DNA from: Aquila chrysaetos chrysaetos
Lineage: Eukaryota; Chordata; Aves; Accipitriformes; Accipitridae
Direction: 5' to 3'
Assembly (NCBI RefSeq): GCF_900496995.4
Contig: NC_044007.1
Span: forward strand, 682,001 to 746,000
Length of the DNA stretch: 64,000 nucleotides
Part shown: positions 13,569 through 24,800 of the stretch, piece by piece
Numbering within the stretch: position 1 is the first letter of the stretch
Layout of the letters: each line of letters starts with the position of its first letter
Translations under genes and position numbers: made by a program
The notes under the pieces: generated by a model
What the model was told of the DNA's origin: nothing
What the model saw: the letters and a program-made list of their open reading frames with translations, nothing else
Databases searched by the model: none

Positions 13569-15082
13569 GACAAAGGGCAGCCTGCCTCCGCGCCGGGCAC
13601 CGGACAGCGCAGGCAAAACCACGCTCGGCCAACAGGCACCACGGTAGCGAGGACCGGACGAGCAGGAGATGCGGGGTCAAATGCGGGCACTGGGGCAAGA
13701 AGCACTGGACACCGTCACCAGGAGTGGAAAATAGATTTGCAAAGCCTTCCGCGCTGGAGATGTGTGCGTCTCTGTTAGCAAATATCAGCACCTCCCATTT
13801 AAACGGGCAGCAAGTATCTGCTCGGCGCGTTACGGCTTGGGGAAAATAATCTTTGGGCTGGAGCGTTAGCCCTGGACTAACAAACCAACCCACCCCGGTC
13901 CCCTGAACTGGCCAAGCAGCCTCCTGCTTCCTCTGCACGTTCTCTAGTACCCGGAGCGGAGCCGAGCCTAATGAAGTGGGACATTGGAACAGCGGCCAGC
14001 GATTCAGGTCTGGAGATGCACATGTCCCCAGACCCCTCCGCCTGAAGAGGAGGGAGGCCGAGGCCAGCTCCCGAGCTCTGGGCAGCGCAGCAGTGACCCC
14101 AGCACCGGGGCTGCCGTGCAGGTCCCTGCCCAGAGGCAAATGCCCACGCTTCTGGCCGAGGGCCACGCTTCCGAGGCACGCAGACGGGCCGCTCCTCCAG
14201 AAGGAGACAAGTTGTTGGTTGAACTATAACCAGGATCCCTGGCTTCCCGGAGGGAAGGCTCTGCCAGCCGAGTCAGCGGAGGGATCAGAGTCACTCAGCG
14301 AAGGCAGGGAGGGGAGAGCACGCTGCACTTGCCATCCTTGCGGGAACAGAGAGCCAGGAGGCTGGCGCGCCTTTCGCTGCCTCTCTGGATGCCAAGGCTG
14401 GTGGAAGGCGCTGCGGGCAGCCAGAGCACAGCACGAACGGTCCGGGTCACGCCGAGTTTGGGGGGTCCGTGGTGCAAGTCCCCCCGGGACAATGCTGTCC
14501 AGAGCGGGAGAGGCAAGGGACACTGCCAGACCCGGCGAGGTGGTGCAAGACTCCTCTACCTAATCTGGGGCCAGGGAAATACTCAGCCTTACCCGTCCTG
14601 GATTTGCAGGCAGGCTGATTCCTGCCTCCGCTGCCTGCTCGAGGAAGCTGTGGGTACCTGGCAGGGAGCCCGCACTGCCAACGGAGCAGTTGGCGGCCCC
14701 GTGCAAAGGGAACGTGATGCTGCGGCCGGGCCTCGGGAGGGAAAACGGGATGCAGACAGCACCGCCAAAAGGCAACTTCAACCCCACCGAGCAGGCGCTG
14801 TCGGCAGCGGTGAGCTCACACCGCGGCGGCAGCCTCGGCGCGACGCTCTGCCGCGCTGTGCCACGAACACGAGCGTGAGCGCAACCTTTCAGTGCGCAGC
14901 AGGATCCTGGACCAGGGCGAAGCGTGGGGTAGAGGGCAGACGAGCCCCCCCCTCAGCTCCCAGGTTGCCCCGATCGCAGGAGCCTGCTCGGAGAGACGTC
15001 AGCTCGCTTTGGAAAGGACGGGCCGTAAGCTGAGCCGCAGCAGAGTGGGCAGACCCAGCACGCAGAGGGGGAAAGCAAATGG

Positions 15083-15121
15083 AAAAAAAAAAAAAAGAAA
15101 GAAAGAAAGAAAGAAAGAAAA
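15083..15121. repeat. A-run and GAAA microsatellite
   Basis: Fourteen A followed by about six GAAA units. Confidence 0.95.
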
Positions 15122-17675
15122 GTTTCCACTCATCAGCCGAAAGTTGTTGTGGGTTTCTCGCTCTCTTTGGGTCAGGGACCTGATCGTTTAACTATATTCG
15201 GTGATGTCATTCCTTCCAGAAGGAAAAAGCCTTTCCTGCCCCAACTGAGCTGCTTTACAAACGCTTTAAATATCAAGTTTGGGGCAGCCAAAAGACAGAG
15301 TAATTTAGCTCTTTTTTTTTACGGTTGTATCAGCACCCGTTAATTGGTGGCTTTCCCCTCTGCTCTCCACCAGCCTCGCCTGGACCTTGAGGTCTTCCTA
15401 ATCCCGACCTGGAGAGAAACCCTCGCCAGGCCAGCCTGCCGGGGACGGTCCCACGCCAAGGGGCTGCGTGGAGCTAGCCCACTTTCCATCCACACGCGCC
15501 AGCCCGGCGAGGCCAGGATGAAGCCGGGAGATGGGCGGCGAGGGCCGACCCATCGCCGGCAGCAGCACGGGGAATGGGCTTGCCTCTGCGCCGGCAGTCC
15601 GGCGGCTCCAGCCTTGGTTCCCCCACCCTCCATCACACGCAGTGCACGGAAACTTTCTATTTTGGCTGCAAACGCTAGAAACCCGAGCGAGTGCCCGAGC
15701 CGCTCATGGCTGCGGATGTTTCCCCTCCCGGGTGAGCCCTGCCGTCCCGCACGGGCCCCGAGGACGGCCACCGAGCACTGAAACGCAGGCACGGGGTCAG
15801 TCCCGAAACCTCCCACCTCTTTAGTGGGGAGCAGGGAAAGATGGCAGGCAGGGGCATGAAGCAAGGCTTGGGCCTCTCCTCTCCGTCCAGCTGGCACTTA
15901 AAGCAGAATGTGCAGCAGCTGAGGTTTCTACACCAGCCTGTACGACGCCTTTTATTGGGAAATCCATAGGAACTCCAAACGCCCCGGTCAGCAGGGAAGA
16001 CCACCTTCGGTGGTGGCACTTGACCAAAGACTGGTCGGGTCTGGCTGGAGAGAAGATCGCTGCCAACAACACTGCAGAGACCTCCCTCCCCTCCTCCGAG
16101 CAGGAGGCGATATGGCTCCTGGACACCCCCGTCTTTTGCCTTTTGCTGTTTTCATCCCATCACCTAAGCCTGCTCTGGGGGCTCCCACCACCCAGCAGCA
16201 CCAGCTGCCCCCAGGCAGCAGGCAGGGAGCCTCGCCAGGGCGCATGGCTTAGGGACCAGGCTTTGATCCACAAGGTCCCGAGAGCGTCGATTTTATTTTA
16301 AAACGCTGTAGCTCCAGATGTTCTTGTTATTCACATTAGTATCTGCAAACCTTAATGTTTGCGAAGCCTTTGGCACCACCGGCACCTCATGGCCATGAAA
16401 TCCGCAGGCCAGCGGTGTGTAAGATAATCTGTCCGCATGGTGTGCGTGTCCCTCTCCTGCCATTTCAGTTTTAAATCCGATGCCTTTTCATCTTGTCAAA
16501 TATCCCCCCGTGCTACCTTCTACATCCTGTTATTGTGTCCTCTCAGACTCCACTTCGCCTCCAAACTACACAAATCTTGTCTTTTCACATCTCTTCATCT
16601 CTAGATTCCCCCCAGGCCACCAATTATCCCCACTATCCATCTCTGGAGCTCCTTTTTCTCTCCCTACCTCTTTTCAAAACGGAATAATGGAAATGGGGCA
16701 TGGCACTGCAGCTGGAGGACCTCACTGATGGGCTGTAACGAAGCTTTCAGTGCTTTCCTTCTTGCATCCCATTTCCAACTTCTTCCCGATGCCGAGCACA
16801 GCAGCAGACACTTCCACCGTGTACTTTCCAACAACTTTGTTTCTGTCAGCGACTGATTCCTTGGGAGCCCAGGAAGGCACGAAGGAGCCCGTGCTACCCC
16901 TACAGCCAGATCCTTTAGCACAGGTAAATGCGGGTTAGGGCGATCTCTTCGCTGGATTTGAAGCTCTCTCTAAAGCTCCCTGCCCTACTCCCTTATCAGC
17001 GTATAAAACAACCGCAGCGCATCACTGTTCCCCAAGATGGAGCGGGCACATTTTGGAAAGGACACAGCAACACTAGGATGTGCCTTCCCCTCAACAGAAA
17101 AGGGCAGGAAAAGAAAAAGTATTGAATTCAGCAGCAGAAACACTTGCCTGCTGAGCAGCCAGCATGATTTGCGAACCTGCTCTCATGTGCTTCCCCTGGG
17201 CAAGCTGGAGTGGGGGGCTCCCTGGCTCGGGGTGCAGTGGTGGTTACGGTGGTGGGCACAGTCTGGGAGCACCAGGCTGGGGCCGGAGCCCCTCCGGGCT
17301 CTGCCCCGGGGCACCCGTGAGCTTTTGCAGAGCTGTGAGGGCAGAGAGCGGAGCGAAGGAGCCCCGACCTTCCTCCCGCATCACCGGAGAGAGGCCAAGC
17401 CCACCAGGCTGGTGGCAAAGCACCCCTCGGGTCCCCCCTCTCCTGGCTCCGACGTGCTCAGCTCCATCCCGGCGGCACTGCCGCGCTTCCCGCTCCGAGC
17501 CCGAATCCCAGTCTCCTCGCGGCCCTTCCTTTCGCACCTTCGCGGCCGTCAGACAGGGCCGAGCACGCGCGGCTGCCCGGCCAGACACGCTCGCGGGGGA
17601 GATTTGCTAAGCGGTTAATGCAGCCGGCGAGTGGGAAGCCTGGAGCATCTGCTGGAGCCAGGCAGGTCGGGAAGC

Positions 17676-17709
17676 GCACGCACACGCACACACACACACA
17701 CACACACAC
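17676..17709. repeat. CA microsatellite
   Basis: About 16 CA units with two CG interruptions. Confidence 0.95.
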
Positions 17710-17757
17710 GGAGCGATGAGTTGAAGGAGCTGTCTGCCAGCAGCACATTCTGCAGGA

Positions 17758-17781
17758 TTTTTTTTTTTTTTTTTTTTTTTT
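17758..17781. repeat. T24 homopolymer
   Basis: Twenty-four consecutive T. Confidence 0.95.
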
Positions 17782-18894
17782 CTCTCTTGGCTAATCAGCT
17801 ACTGAAAGAAGAGCTCCCTCAGCCCGGCCAGCCGCTGCACCCCCCCGCCCGGGTCAGCTGCGCTGCGGAGGAGGGAAGTGGGCTTGGAACAGCCGCCGGC
17901 TCACCGAGGAGCACTCAACGCGCCTTCATTCATTATCCACTGACATATGGAATAGTCATTGCGGGAGGAAACAGAACCAAACAAAAGCCCCAAACTGCTT
18001 CCTCCCAGCGAGGCCCTGACAGCCTCTGCAGCTCACGGCCATTCATCTCCGAGCGGCCGAGAGGAAGGGACGCTCGGGCTGCTCGGCGGCGAGCGCCGAA
18101 GGGATCGCCGCGGGGGCCTGGCGTGGGGGGACCCGCTCCCCGGCGGCACCGGTACGGCGGCCAGCCCGCCCGCACCGCGGCTCTCGTGCCGCCCGGCGCG
18201 GGGACCCTGCCCGCCGGGCACCGGGAAAAGGTCCTGCGTGCGACACGGGCTATCCTACCCGCTCCGGCCCGGCCAGGAAACCGATTTATTTTGTTGTGTC
18301 TCTGCTCAGAGCACACGGCAGAGACCGGCCTGGGCGCCCGGCCAGGCTGAGCACCGGCAGCTGCCAAGTGAGCAGGAGCACAGCTAGAAGAAATTTAGTC
18401 TGTGCTAAACACAGGGGCATAGCAGGTCTGAGCTATTACTCTTTATTAAAGAGCTCCGAAGCCCACGCGCAGGCGGAGGGGAGAACGCGCAAGCTCAGAG
18501 CCGGCCGCCGGCGGGTGAGTGACAGCCGGCACGGCGGCGGCGTGCTCCGGGGCATCGGCCGCGCCGGCGGTGGCACCGGATATTTTCCCAAACTGCCGCT
18601 GGTTTAGGGAGCAATCCTGCGGGCGCCGCTGGGAACGGAGCCATAGGGCAGGCTGTAGGGTCGCAGGCGCCCCGTTAGAGGTTTGTAGACGAAGCCAGGC
18701 AAAGGGGAATTGGGGGAGCATCCTGAGCGCTGCACCCAGGGTGCTCCCGGCTGGGGTCTGCGCTGAGCAGCACCCACCAGCGTGACCGGTGGGGAGAACG
18801 GCAGGGGAAGGAGCCAAAGGGGACAGGGACGTCTTCGCACAGCAGTGCCCGACTGCTGGAGCTCAATGCTGCTGCTGAACGCCAAGGCATGAAC

Positions 18895-18990
18895 AAGCAC
18901 AAGGGGGTTATTGCCTATCAATAACATTTAGAGCTGCTACCATTAAAGATAACAATCAGGTCAGAGATAATTATCACGGAGATAGGTATA
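18895..18990. promoter_or_regulatory. Candidate enhancer core (GATA/SOX-like sites)
   Basis: An AT-rich island in GC-rich surroundings with the palindrome GATAATTATC (18966-18975), AAAGATAACAAT (GATA and SOX-like) and CCATTAAAG. The motif clustering and the composition break suggest a conserved regulatory element, but conservation cannot be seen from one sequence. Confidence 0.3.
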
Positions 18991-19664
18991 GTCTGGGAGC
19001 ACAAGGCTTAATCTCTACCCAGAGGCTGCCAAATTTCTTGCCTGTTCCCCCAGAGCTCCCAGCAGTGACCAGAGCCCAGGGACAATCTGCTCCTGCAGCT
19101 CTGCACCGTGCTCCGGCAGAGCCCCACCACCCCGGCTGCCTGCCCCGACTCACGGACGAAGGCTGGGACCCCCAAATCTGGCAGGAAAGGGGAGTACTCC
19201 GGCCACACCAGCTCCAGCTTTCACGGCTCTCCCCGCTCTGCTCTCGAGGTGCCGGTTCGGGCCGTGCCACGCAGCTACCCCTGGGCTGGGACATCCAGAG
19301 GAATCCCATTGCCTCTGGCGGAAGGGTGGATCTGGACCCTCCACTATCAGGGATCGCAAACCCAGGAGGTGTTCCACCCCAGGCTCACGGTCCCACTGCA
19401 AAACAGTGCCATTTGGCGGCTGACTTAGAGGCGGTGAAGCAACACAGCCGTGTGAGGCTGGTGGCACGGTCAGCAGGGGTGGGAGGACGCAGGCAGCACG
19501 CTGTGCACCCACCCAAGCCCGGCTCTGCACCTAGCCACCCCCCAACACACAGCCGGCCCGCGGACCAGCCACCTCCGGACAAGGGACGAGTGACGGGGTA
19601 ACGAAGCAACACCCAGCACCGAAACCGGCTGCCGAGGTTCCCAGCCCGGCCAAGCTGACCAAAA

Positions 19665-19825
19665 CCTCAGGCTGCTGGAGAAGGCCTTGACTCTGTGTAA
19701 GCGCTGCTCAGCAATAACTAAAACATCACTGTGTTATCAACACTGTTTTCAGCACGAATCCAAACCATAGCCCCGTACTAGCTACTATGAAGAAAATCAG
19801 CTCTATCCCAGCCAAAACCAGCACA
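19665..19825 (-). mobile_element. LTR fragment, same family (5' end only)
   Basis: The minus-strand sequence ends (plus coordinates) with the CTATCCCAGCCAAAACCAGCACA version of the LTR start and keeps the GTGTTATCAACACTG and CCTTGACTCTGTG blocks. It is broken off at about 19665. It is older or more diverged than the 43-kb copy. Confidence 0.7.
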
Positions 19826-21054
19826 GCATCGCATTTCATAAAGACTTTAATTAGGACGAGGCTACACATTAACTGGGACGAGGCTGCGATGCAGGCTAGG
19901 TCTCAACAGACAATAAAAAATAAAAAAATACAGATCCTATCTGCAGCAAGAAAGGGTTTTCCTGGCCCTGTTCTCATCCGAGCTGCCCCTGCCTGAACGG
20001 GGGGGATGCTGCCCTCCCCTCCCAGCCACAAAGCAACAGACAAGCGCTGGGCGATGCTCCTCGTGGAGGCGAGCACAAAGCACCCAGTGTGCGCATCCCA
20101 GCCGCAGGAAGCAGAAGCATCAGGGTTCTTATGGAAGAGAGATAAATGCAATTACAGAGGGAGGGCAGGGGGCTGGGAACGGGGAACAAGGAACAAAGCC
20201 ACTGGAAGCTGCTCTGATGTCAACAGGTTCTGAATCAGCGCTCCCCCCACCGGGGCCCTGAAGCAGGACCAGCTGGGGAGAGAGCGACCTTGAATTCCTG
20301 CATGAAAGGGTTTTTTTCCTGGGTTATGCTGGAGACATTACACAAGTGTATGTTTTCTATAGTCATATATTTCCCCTCTCTCTAAATCTCTATTCCAGAC
20401 CCGGGGGCAGGGACTGCCGGCAGCTCCAGCGCTAGCCCAGGTGGGCCTCTAACATCTAACCTTTCGGGCCCTCGCTGGACCAGAAAGGCCAGCAGGCACC
20501 CAGTCCTCCCCCTTCCCCTCTGCTGGGACTGAAACGGGAACAGACGCATCCCTCAAAGCACTAGGAAACGCAAGCCTAGACCCTTTGAACCGTCAGTGAA
20601 GCCAAAGAGCTCTCCTGAAGCTGGATGTGCAGCCCGGAGTCCCGCTCATGACGTCCCTGCTCAGAAAACTCCCACCCCAAGCCCCAGGTGCTATGCTGTC
20701 ATTACCCCCGACATTCCCTCCCGGTACCCACGGCCGTTCCACACCGGCCAGGCACCCCACGCGAGCAAGCTGTCAGAGCTCCTCGTTCAGTGCACTTGCG
20801 GTGTGTGGCAGGCACCAGCTGGCTCTTCACCTGCCTGGTCATGCAGGATTTTCTGTGCTCTGTTATTTCTCAGCGGTTAAGGAGGAGACAGCCTGAAATA
20901 TTCCACCTAACCAGTGCCCAGGAGGCTTCTCCAAGCATTTGTCCAAGTCATGTATGAGGCTACCCAGTACCCTTTCAGGTGAACCTAAATCCCAGCAATA
21001 AGGGCCAGATCCAAACGCCCCCACAGCCCTTGGCAATCCCTCCATCCCAACCCC

Positions 21055-21140
21055 AGTGCTCTACTGAAACAGCTGATTGACGCCAATCGCGTTAATTGAT
21101 TTAGCAGATGATTAAGAAAGGCAACAAAGTTTGTCTGGAA
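21055..21140. promoter_or_regulatory. Candidate regulatory island near BOP1 exon 3
   Basis: Contains the E-box CAGCTG, a CCAAT core and the homeobox-like TTAATTGATTTAG within 60 bp. It is non-repetitive and AT-richer than its flanks. Function is inferred only. Confidence 0.25.
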
Positions 21141-21737
21141 CAACCAAACCCTAGGGGCATTTTACTGCTGAGATCCTGCTATCTTCCACGCAAGCGGTTT
21201 CCAAACTTTTCCAATGCGTGGAACTCGGAGAGGTCCCCTCTGAGAACAGGGCAGATCCCTGAACAGCGAACATAACCCCACGAGCCAAAGGCGAGGCTCA
21301 GACACCTTTTAAAGAGCTGAAGAAACCCTCTCTTGACCGTGAGCTGAAAGCTCCAGCTCTGGCTGGGCAAAGACAGCGCTTGTTGTACGACTTCTAGGAA
21401 GAGTGGAAGGGAGGCTCTTCCCATACGGGAAGCGCTGTCCTTTCCAAGGTGGATGTGACGTTACTTTCGGCTGCCCCAGGTGCTCCAAGTGACGCACTCG
21501 AGTAACGTACCATCACCAAGAGTCTGCTTAAGAGCCCTGACTTGGTGCCTCTGGCCTGCTCTGCATTAGCGGCAAAGAGCAGTCCTGGCAATTCCCTTTC
21601 AGGGACAACGTTGCTTGACCGTATCCCCTCCCTTTGAGATCACACAGAAGCCAACATGGAGAGGGAAATCCATCCATCACCTCTATCTCATATCCTCATA
21701 TTAAAAAAAAACCAAACAACATTGCAATGGGTCCTAC

Positions 21738-21839
21738 CTCTTCATCTGAGCTGTCTTCTTCATATTCATTCTGAGCAAGCAGACTCTCATTTCCCTTCAA
21801 TGACGAATCATCCTCCAAGATTTTGCTCTTCCTGGGAGC
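21738..21839 (-). CDS. BOP1: BOP1 coding exon 3
   Basis: The exon is 102 bp (34 codons), acceptor TCTTTCAG and donor GAG|GTAGGA, phase 0 at both ends. It starts [11 protein letters not shown] and ends [11 protein letters not shown]. The last segment corresponds to human DEYAEDSSDEE, which is followed by the DIRNTVGN start of the BOP1NT domain in the next exon. It stands alone, with about 15 kb of intron on its 5' side and at least 21.7 kb on its 3' side. Confidence 0.93.
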
Positions 21840-24800
21840 CTGAAAGACAAAAAAAAAATTAGGTTAGTAAGATCCTATCATGTGAATCTTTGCATTTTTG
21901 TGTTCGCTACATCAGAGACCTTGTGCTGGGCAATGAAATCTGAAGCTGCCACTAACATCTGGTCAGCTGCCAGGTCCAAGATCACCACAAAGCACTCCAT
22001 GCCCCAACCTGGACAGCGCTGTGCAGTACAACCTCTCACCCTTAAATCCACTGGGACACCACATTGCAGAGGGAAGGAAGGAAGGAAAGCGCTCATTAAG
22101 CAGCGTGCTCTTACATTCACTTGGGACTGCAAAGAGAGAAAGTCAATCACCTCTCTTCTGAGGACAGGTTGCCTGAGAAGCTCTCTGGCAGCTGCTTAGC
22201 TTGCACAAGAATTGCATTCTCACTCACTGGGCCCAAAATTATTCTCCCTCTGCAGCTTCCATATGAGAAGAGCAGTGACGAGTGGCGTTCCTCGGGTTGG
22301 TATTGGGACCGACGCTGTTTAACATCTTTGTTGGCGACAGGGACAGCGGGATCAAGCGCACCCTCAGCAAGTTTGCTGACGACACCGAGCTGTGTGGTGC
22401 GGTCGACACGCTGGAGGGAAGGGATGCCATCCAGAGGGACCTCGGCAGCCTTGAGAGGTGGGACTGTGCGAACCTCACGGAGTTCAACAAGGCCAAGTGC
22501 AAGGTCCTGCACATGGGTCGGGGTGATCCCAAGCACAAATACAGGCTGGACAATGACTGGATTGAGAGTAGCCCTGAGGAGAAGGACTTGGGGGTGTTGG
22601 TTGATGAGAAGCTCAACGTGACCCGGCAATGTGCACTCGCAGCCCAGAAAGCCAACCATATCCCGGGCTGCATCCAGAGCAGCGTGGCCAGCAGGTCGAG
22701 GGAGGGGATTCTGCCCCTCTGCTCCGCTCTGGTGAGACCCCCCTGGAGCACTGTGTCCAGCTCTGGGGTCCCCAGCACGAGACAGACACGGACCTGTTGG
22801 AGCGGGTCCAGAGGAGGGACACGAAGATGATCCAAGGGCTGGAGCACCTCTCCTATGAAGACAGGTTGAGAGAGTTGGGGTTGTTCAGCCTGAAGAAAAG
22901 GCTGTGGGGAGACCTTCTTGCAGCCTTTCTATACTTAAAGAGGGCTTATAAGAAAGACAAAGACTTTTTACCAAGGCCTGTAGTGACAGAACAAGGGGCA
23001 ACAGTTTTAAACTGAAAGAGGAGAGGGTTAGACTGGACATAAGGAAGAAGTTTTTTACAATGAGCGTGGTGAGGCACAGGCCTAGGTTGCCCAGAGAGGT
23101 TGTGGATGCCCCATCCCTGGAAAGTGTTCAAGGCCAGGTTGGACGGGGCTTTGAGCAACCTGGTCTAGTGGAAGGTGTCCCTGCCCATGGCAGGGGGGGG
23201 TGGAACTAGATGATCTTTAAGGTCCCTTCCAACCCAAACCACTCTATGATTCTATGATATCCCAGCCGTCTTCCAGAGTTATTTCAAGATTCTCTGTCCC
23301 TCTTTTTCCCTGGAGCTCAATGCCACTGAGACCTGGAAAGACACAACCAGGGCAGAGGTTGCAACAACCCAACCTGCAAGAACAAGCAGAACAGGGAAAG
23401 GATTTCCCAGCAACACTGCTTCCTCTGAGCATCAGTCAGAACATAAACAGCCAAGGACGAAGTGCCAGTGCGGCTCCAGGCTTAGGATGTAAGGAGCTCA
23501 TCAGAAACCACCCAAACTCACACTGCAGAAACAGAAAAATTTATGCTGGAAAGGACCTCTGGAGGTCCCTAATCCAACCTCCTGCTCAAAGTTAGATCAG
23601 GATGCTTGGGATCTTGCCTGGTCAAGTTTTGAGTACTTTCAAGGACAGAGATCTCGCCACCTCTCCGGGTCCTGTTCCAGTGCTGCACCACTCCTGTGGG
23701 CAAGAACACTCCTTATGTTCAACCAGAATTTTCCTTGCTCCACCCTGTCCCTGTTGCCTCTCATCCCATCCCTAGACATCACAAAAGCCTGGCTCCATCT
23801 CCTCTGCACTCCCTTGTGAAGCTGCAGACACCAATGGGATCCCCCTTTGTCCCTTCTCCCGGCTGAAGAAGCCAGCTTGCAGACCCTCCTTGTGTCCCAT
23901 GCTCCAGCCCCAACCATCTCGGTGCCCTCCGCTAGACTCATTCCTGCCTGTCAGTGTGTTGTACCGGGGAACCCCAAACTGGACCCTGAGCTCGGATGGG
24001 TCTCAAGTGCCAAACAGAGGAGAAGGACCCCATCCTTGGCGCTGCCAGCTGTGCCTCTGCCAGTACAGCCCCAGATGTGGTCGGTCGGTGTTGTAGAGGA
24101 CACGTGCAGACTCCCAGGCTGTCCCCAAGACCCCAGGTCCTTTCCCCCAGAGCTACTCCCTGGCTGTTCAGCTCCTGCCGGCCCTGCTGCACAGGGTCAT
24201 TCTGTCCCAGGTGCAGGACTTAACATTTATCATCCTTGAACTTCACAAGGTGCCTGTCAGCCATCTTCTCCAGCCCGTCAAGGTCTCTCTGCCCTCCAGC
24301 AATCCCCAATAGATCCCAGAGCCTTCTCTCTCAAGTAAGGACAGACCCAGCAGCACCATTCTCTCTGTCTGGCAGGACAAGTGCACGGTGCTATCACAAG
24401 GGCGGGCTTTTCCCAGCACTGAACTTCAGCAAAGGTCCTGCCCACTGATGGGCTCCACCACGTCTGAACTCAGGACTCCAGAGCTGCCGGACAAAGTGTT
24501 TGAGATTGGGTAAAGCACACAACCATCTCGCCTGCGTAATATGAAGTTACTGGTGAGTCTTGGTGTAACGTGCACATTTCGAGCCACTCTGAACCTCTTT
24601 GGAAGAGACCTGGGTAGAGAACAGGGCAGGAACAGGCTGCAGATGCAGCCCCCAAGGTGGCAAAGTCACTGTGATAAAGAGACTCCCACCATCACATGTA
24701 CTACACACCGTGCCAGATGTGTCCAACTGAGGTTACCCATCAGGAGTGGTGGGACCAACCCCACTCACAAGGAGCTGAATGCAGCCTCTATTGCTTGGGT

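Larger units (their letters stand above)
1..21737 (-). other. BOP1: BOP1 intron 3, 5' 21.7 kb (continues off the left edge)
   Basis: Everything left of exon 3 is interpreted as intron, because exon 4 (expected to start with the DIRNTVGNVPLEWYDDFPH-like segment) was not found. The DNA is GC-rich with many long open frames on both strands that lack domains or homology I can recognise. Recognisable content is two CR1 fragments (4.8 kb and 10.6 kb), an LTR fragment (19.7 kb), simple repeats, and a few AT-rich islands. In mammals this intron hosts SCX on the opposite strand. No SCX bHLH coding sequence is visible here. Confidence 0.7.

Noticed and set aside
1..21737. SCX gene inside BOP1 intron 3
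   Set aside because: Expected from mammalian synteny, but no bHLH exon or conserved C-terminal segment was found on the plus strand. It probably lies left of the window.
1..21737. BOP1 exon 4 (start of the BOP1NT domain)
   Set aside because: No minus-strand match to the expected WYDDFPH-like segment was found by eye. A translated search would settle it.
22282..22830. 182-codon plus-strand open frame
   Set aside because: It is the truncated reverse-transcriptase region of a CR1 LINE, not a host gene.
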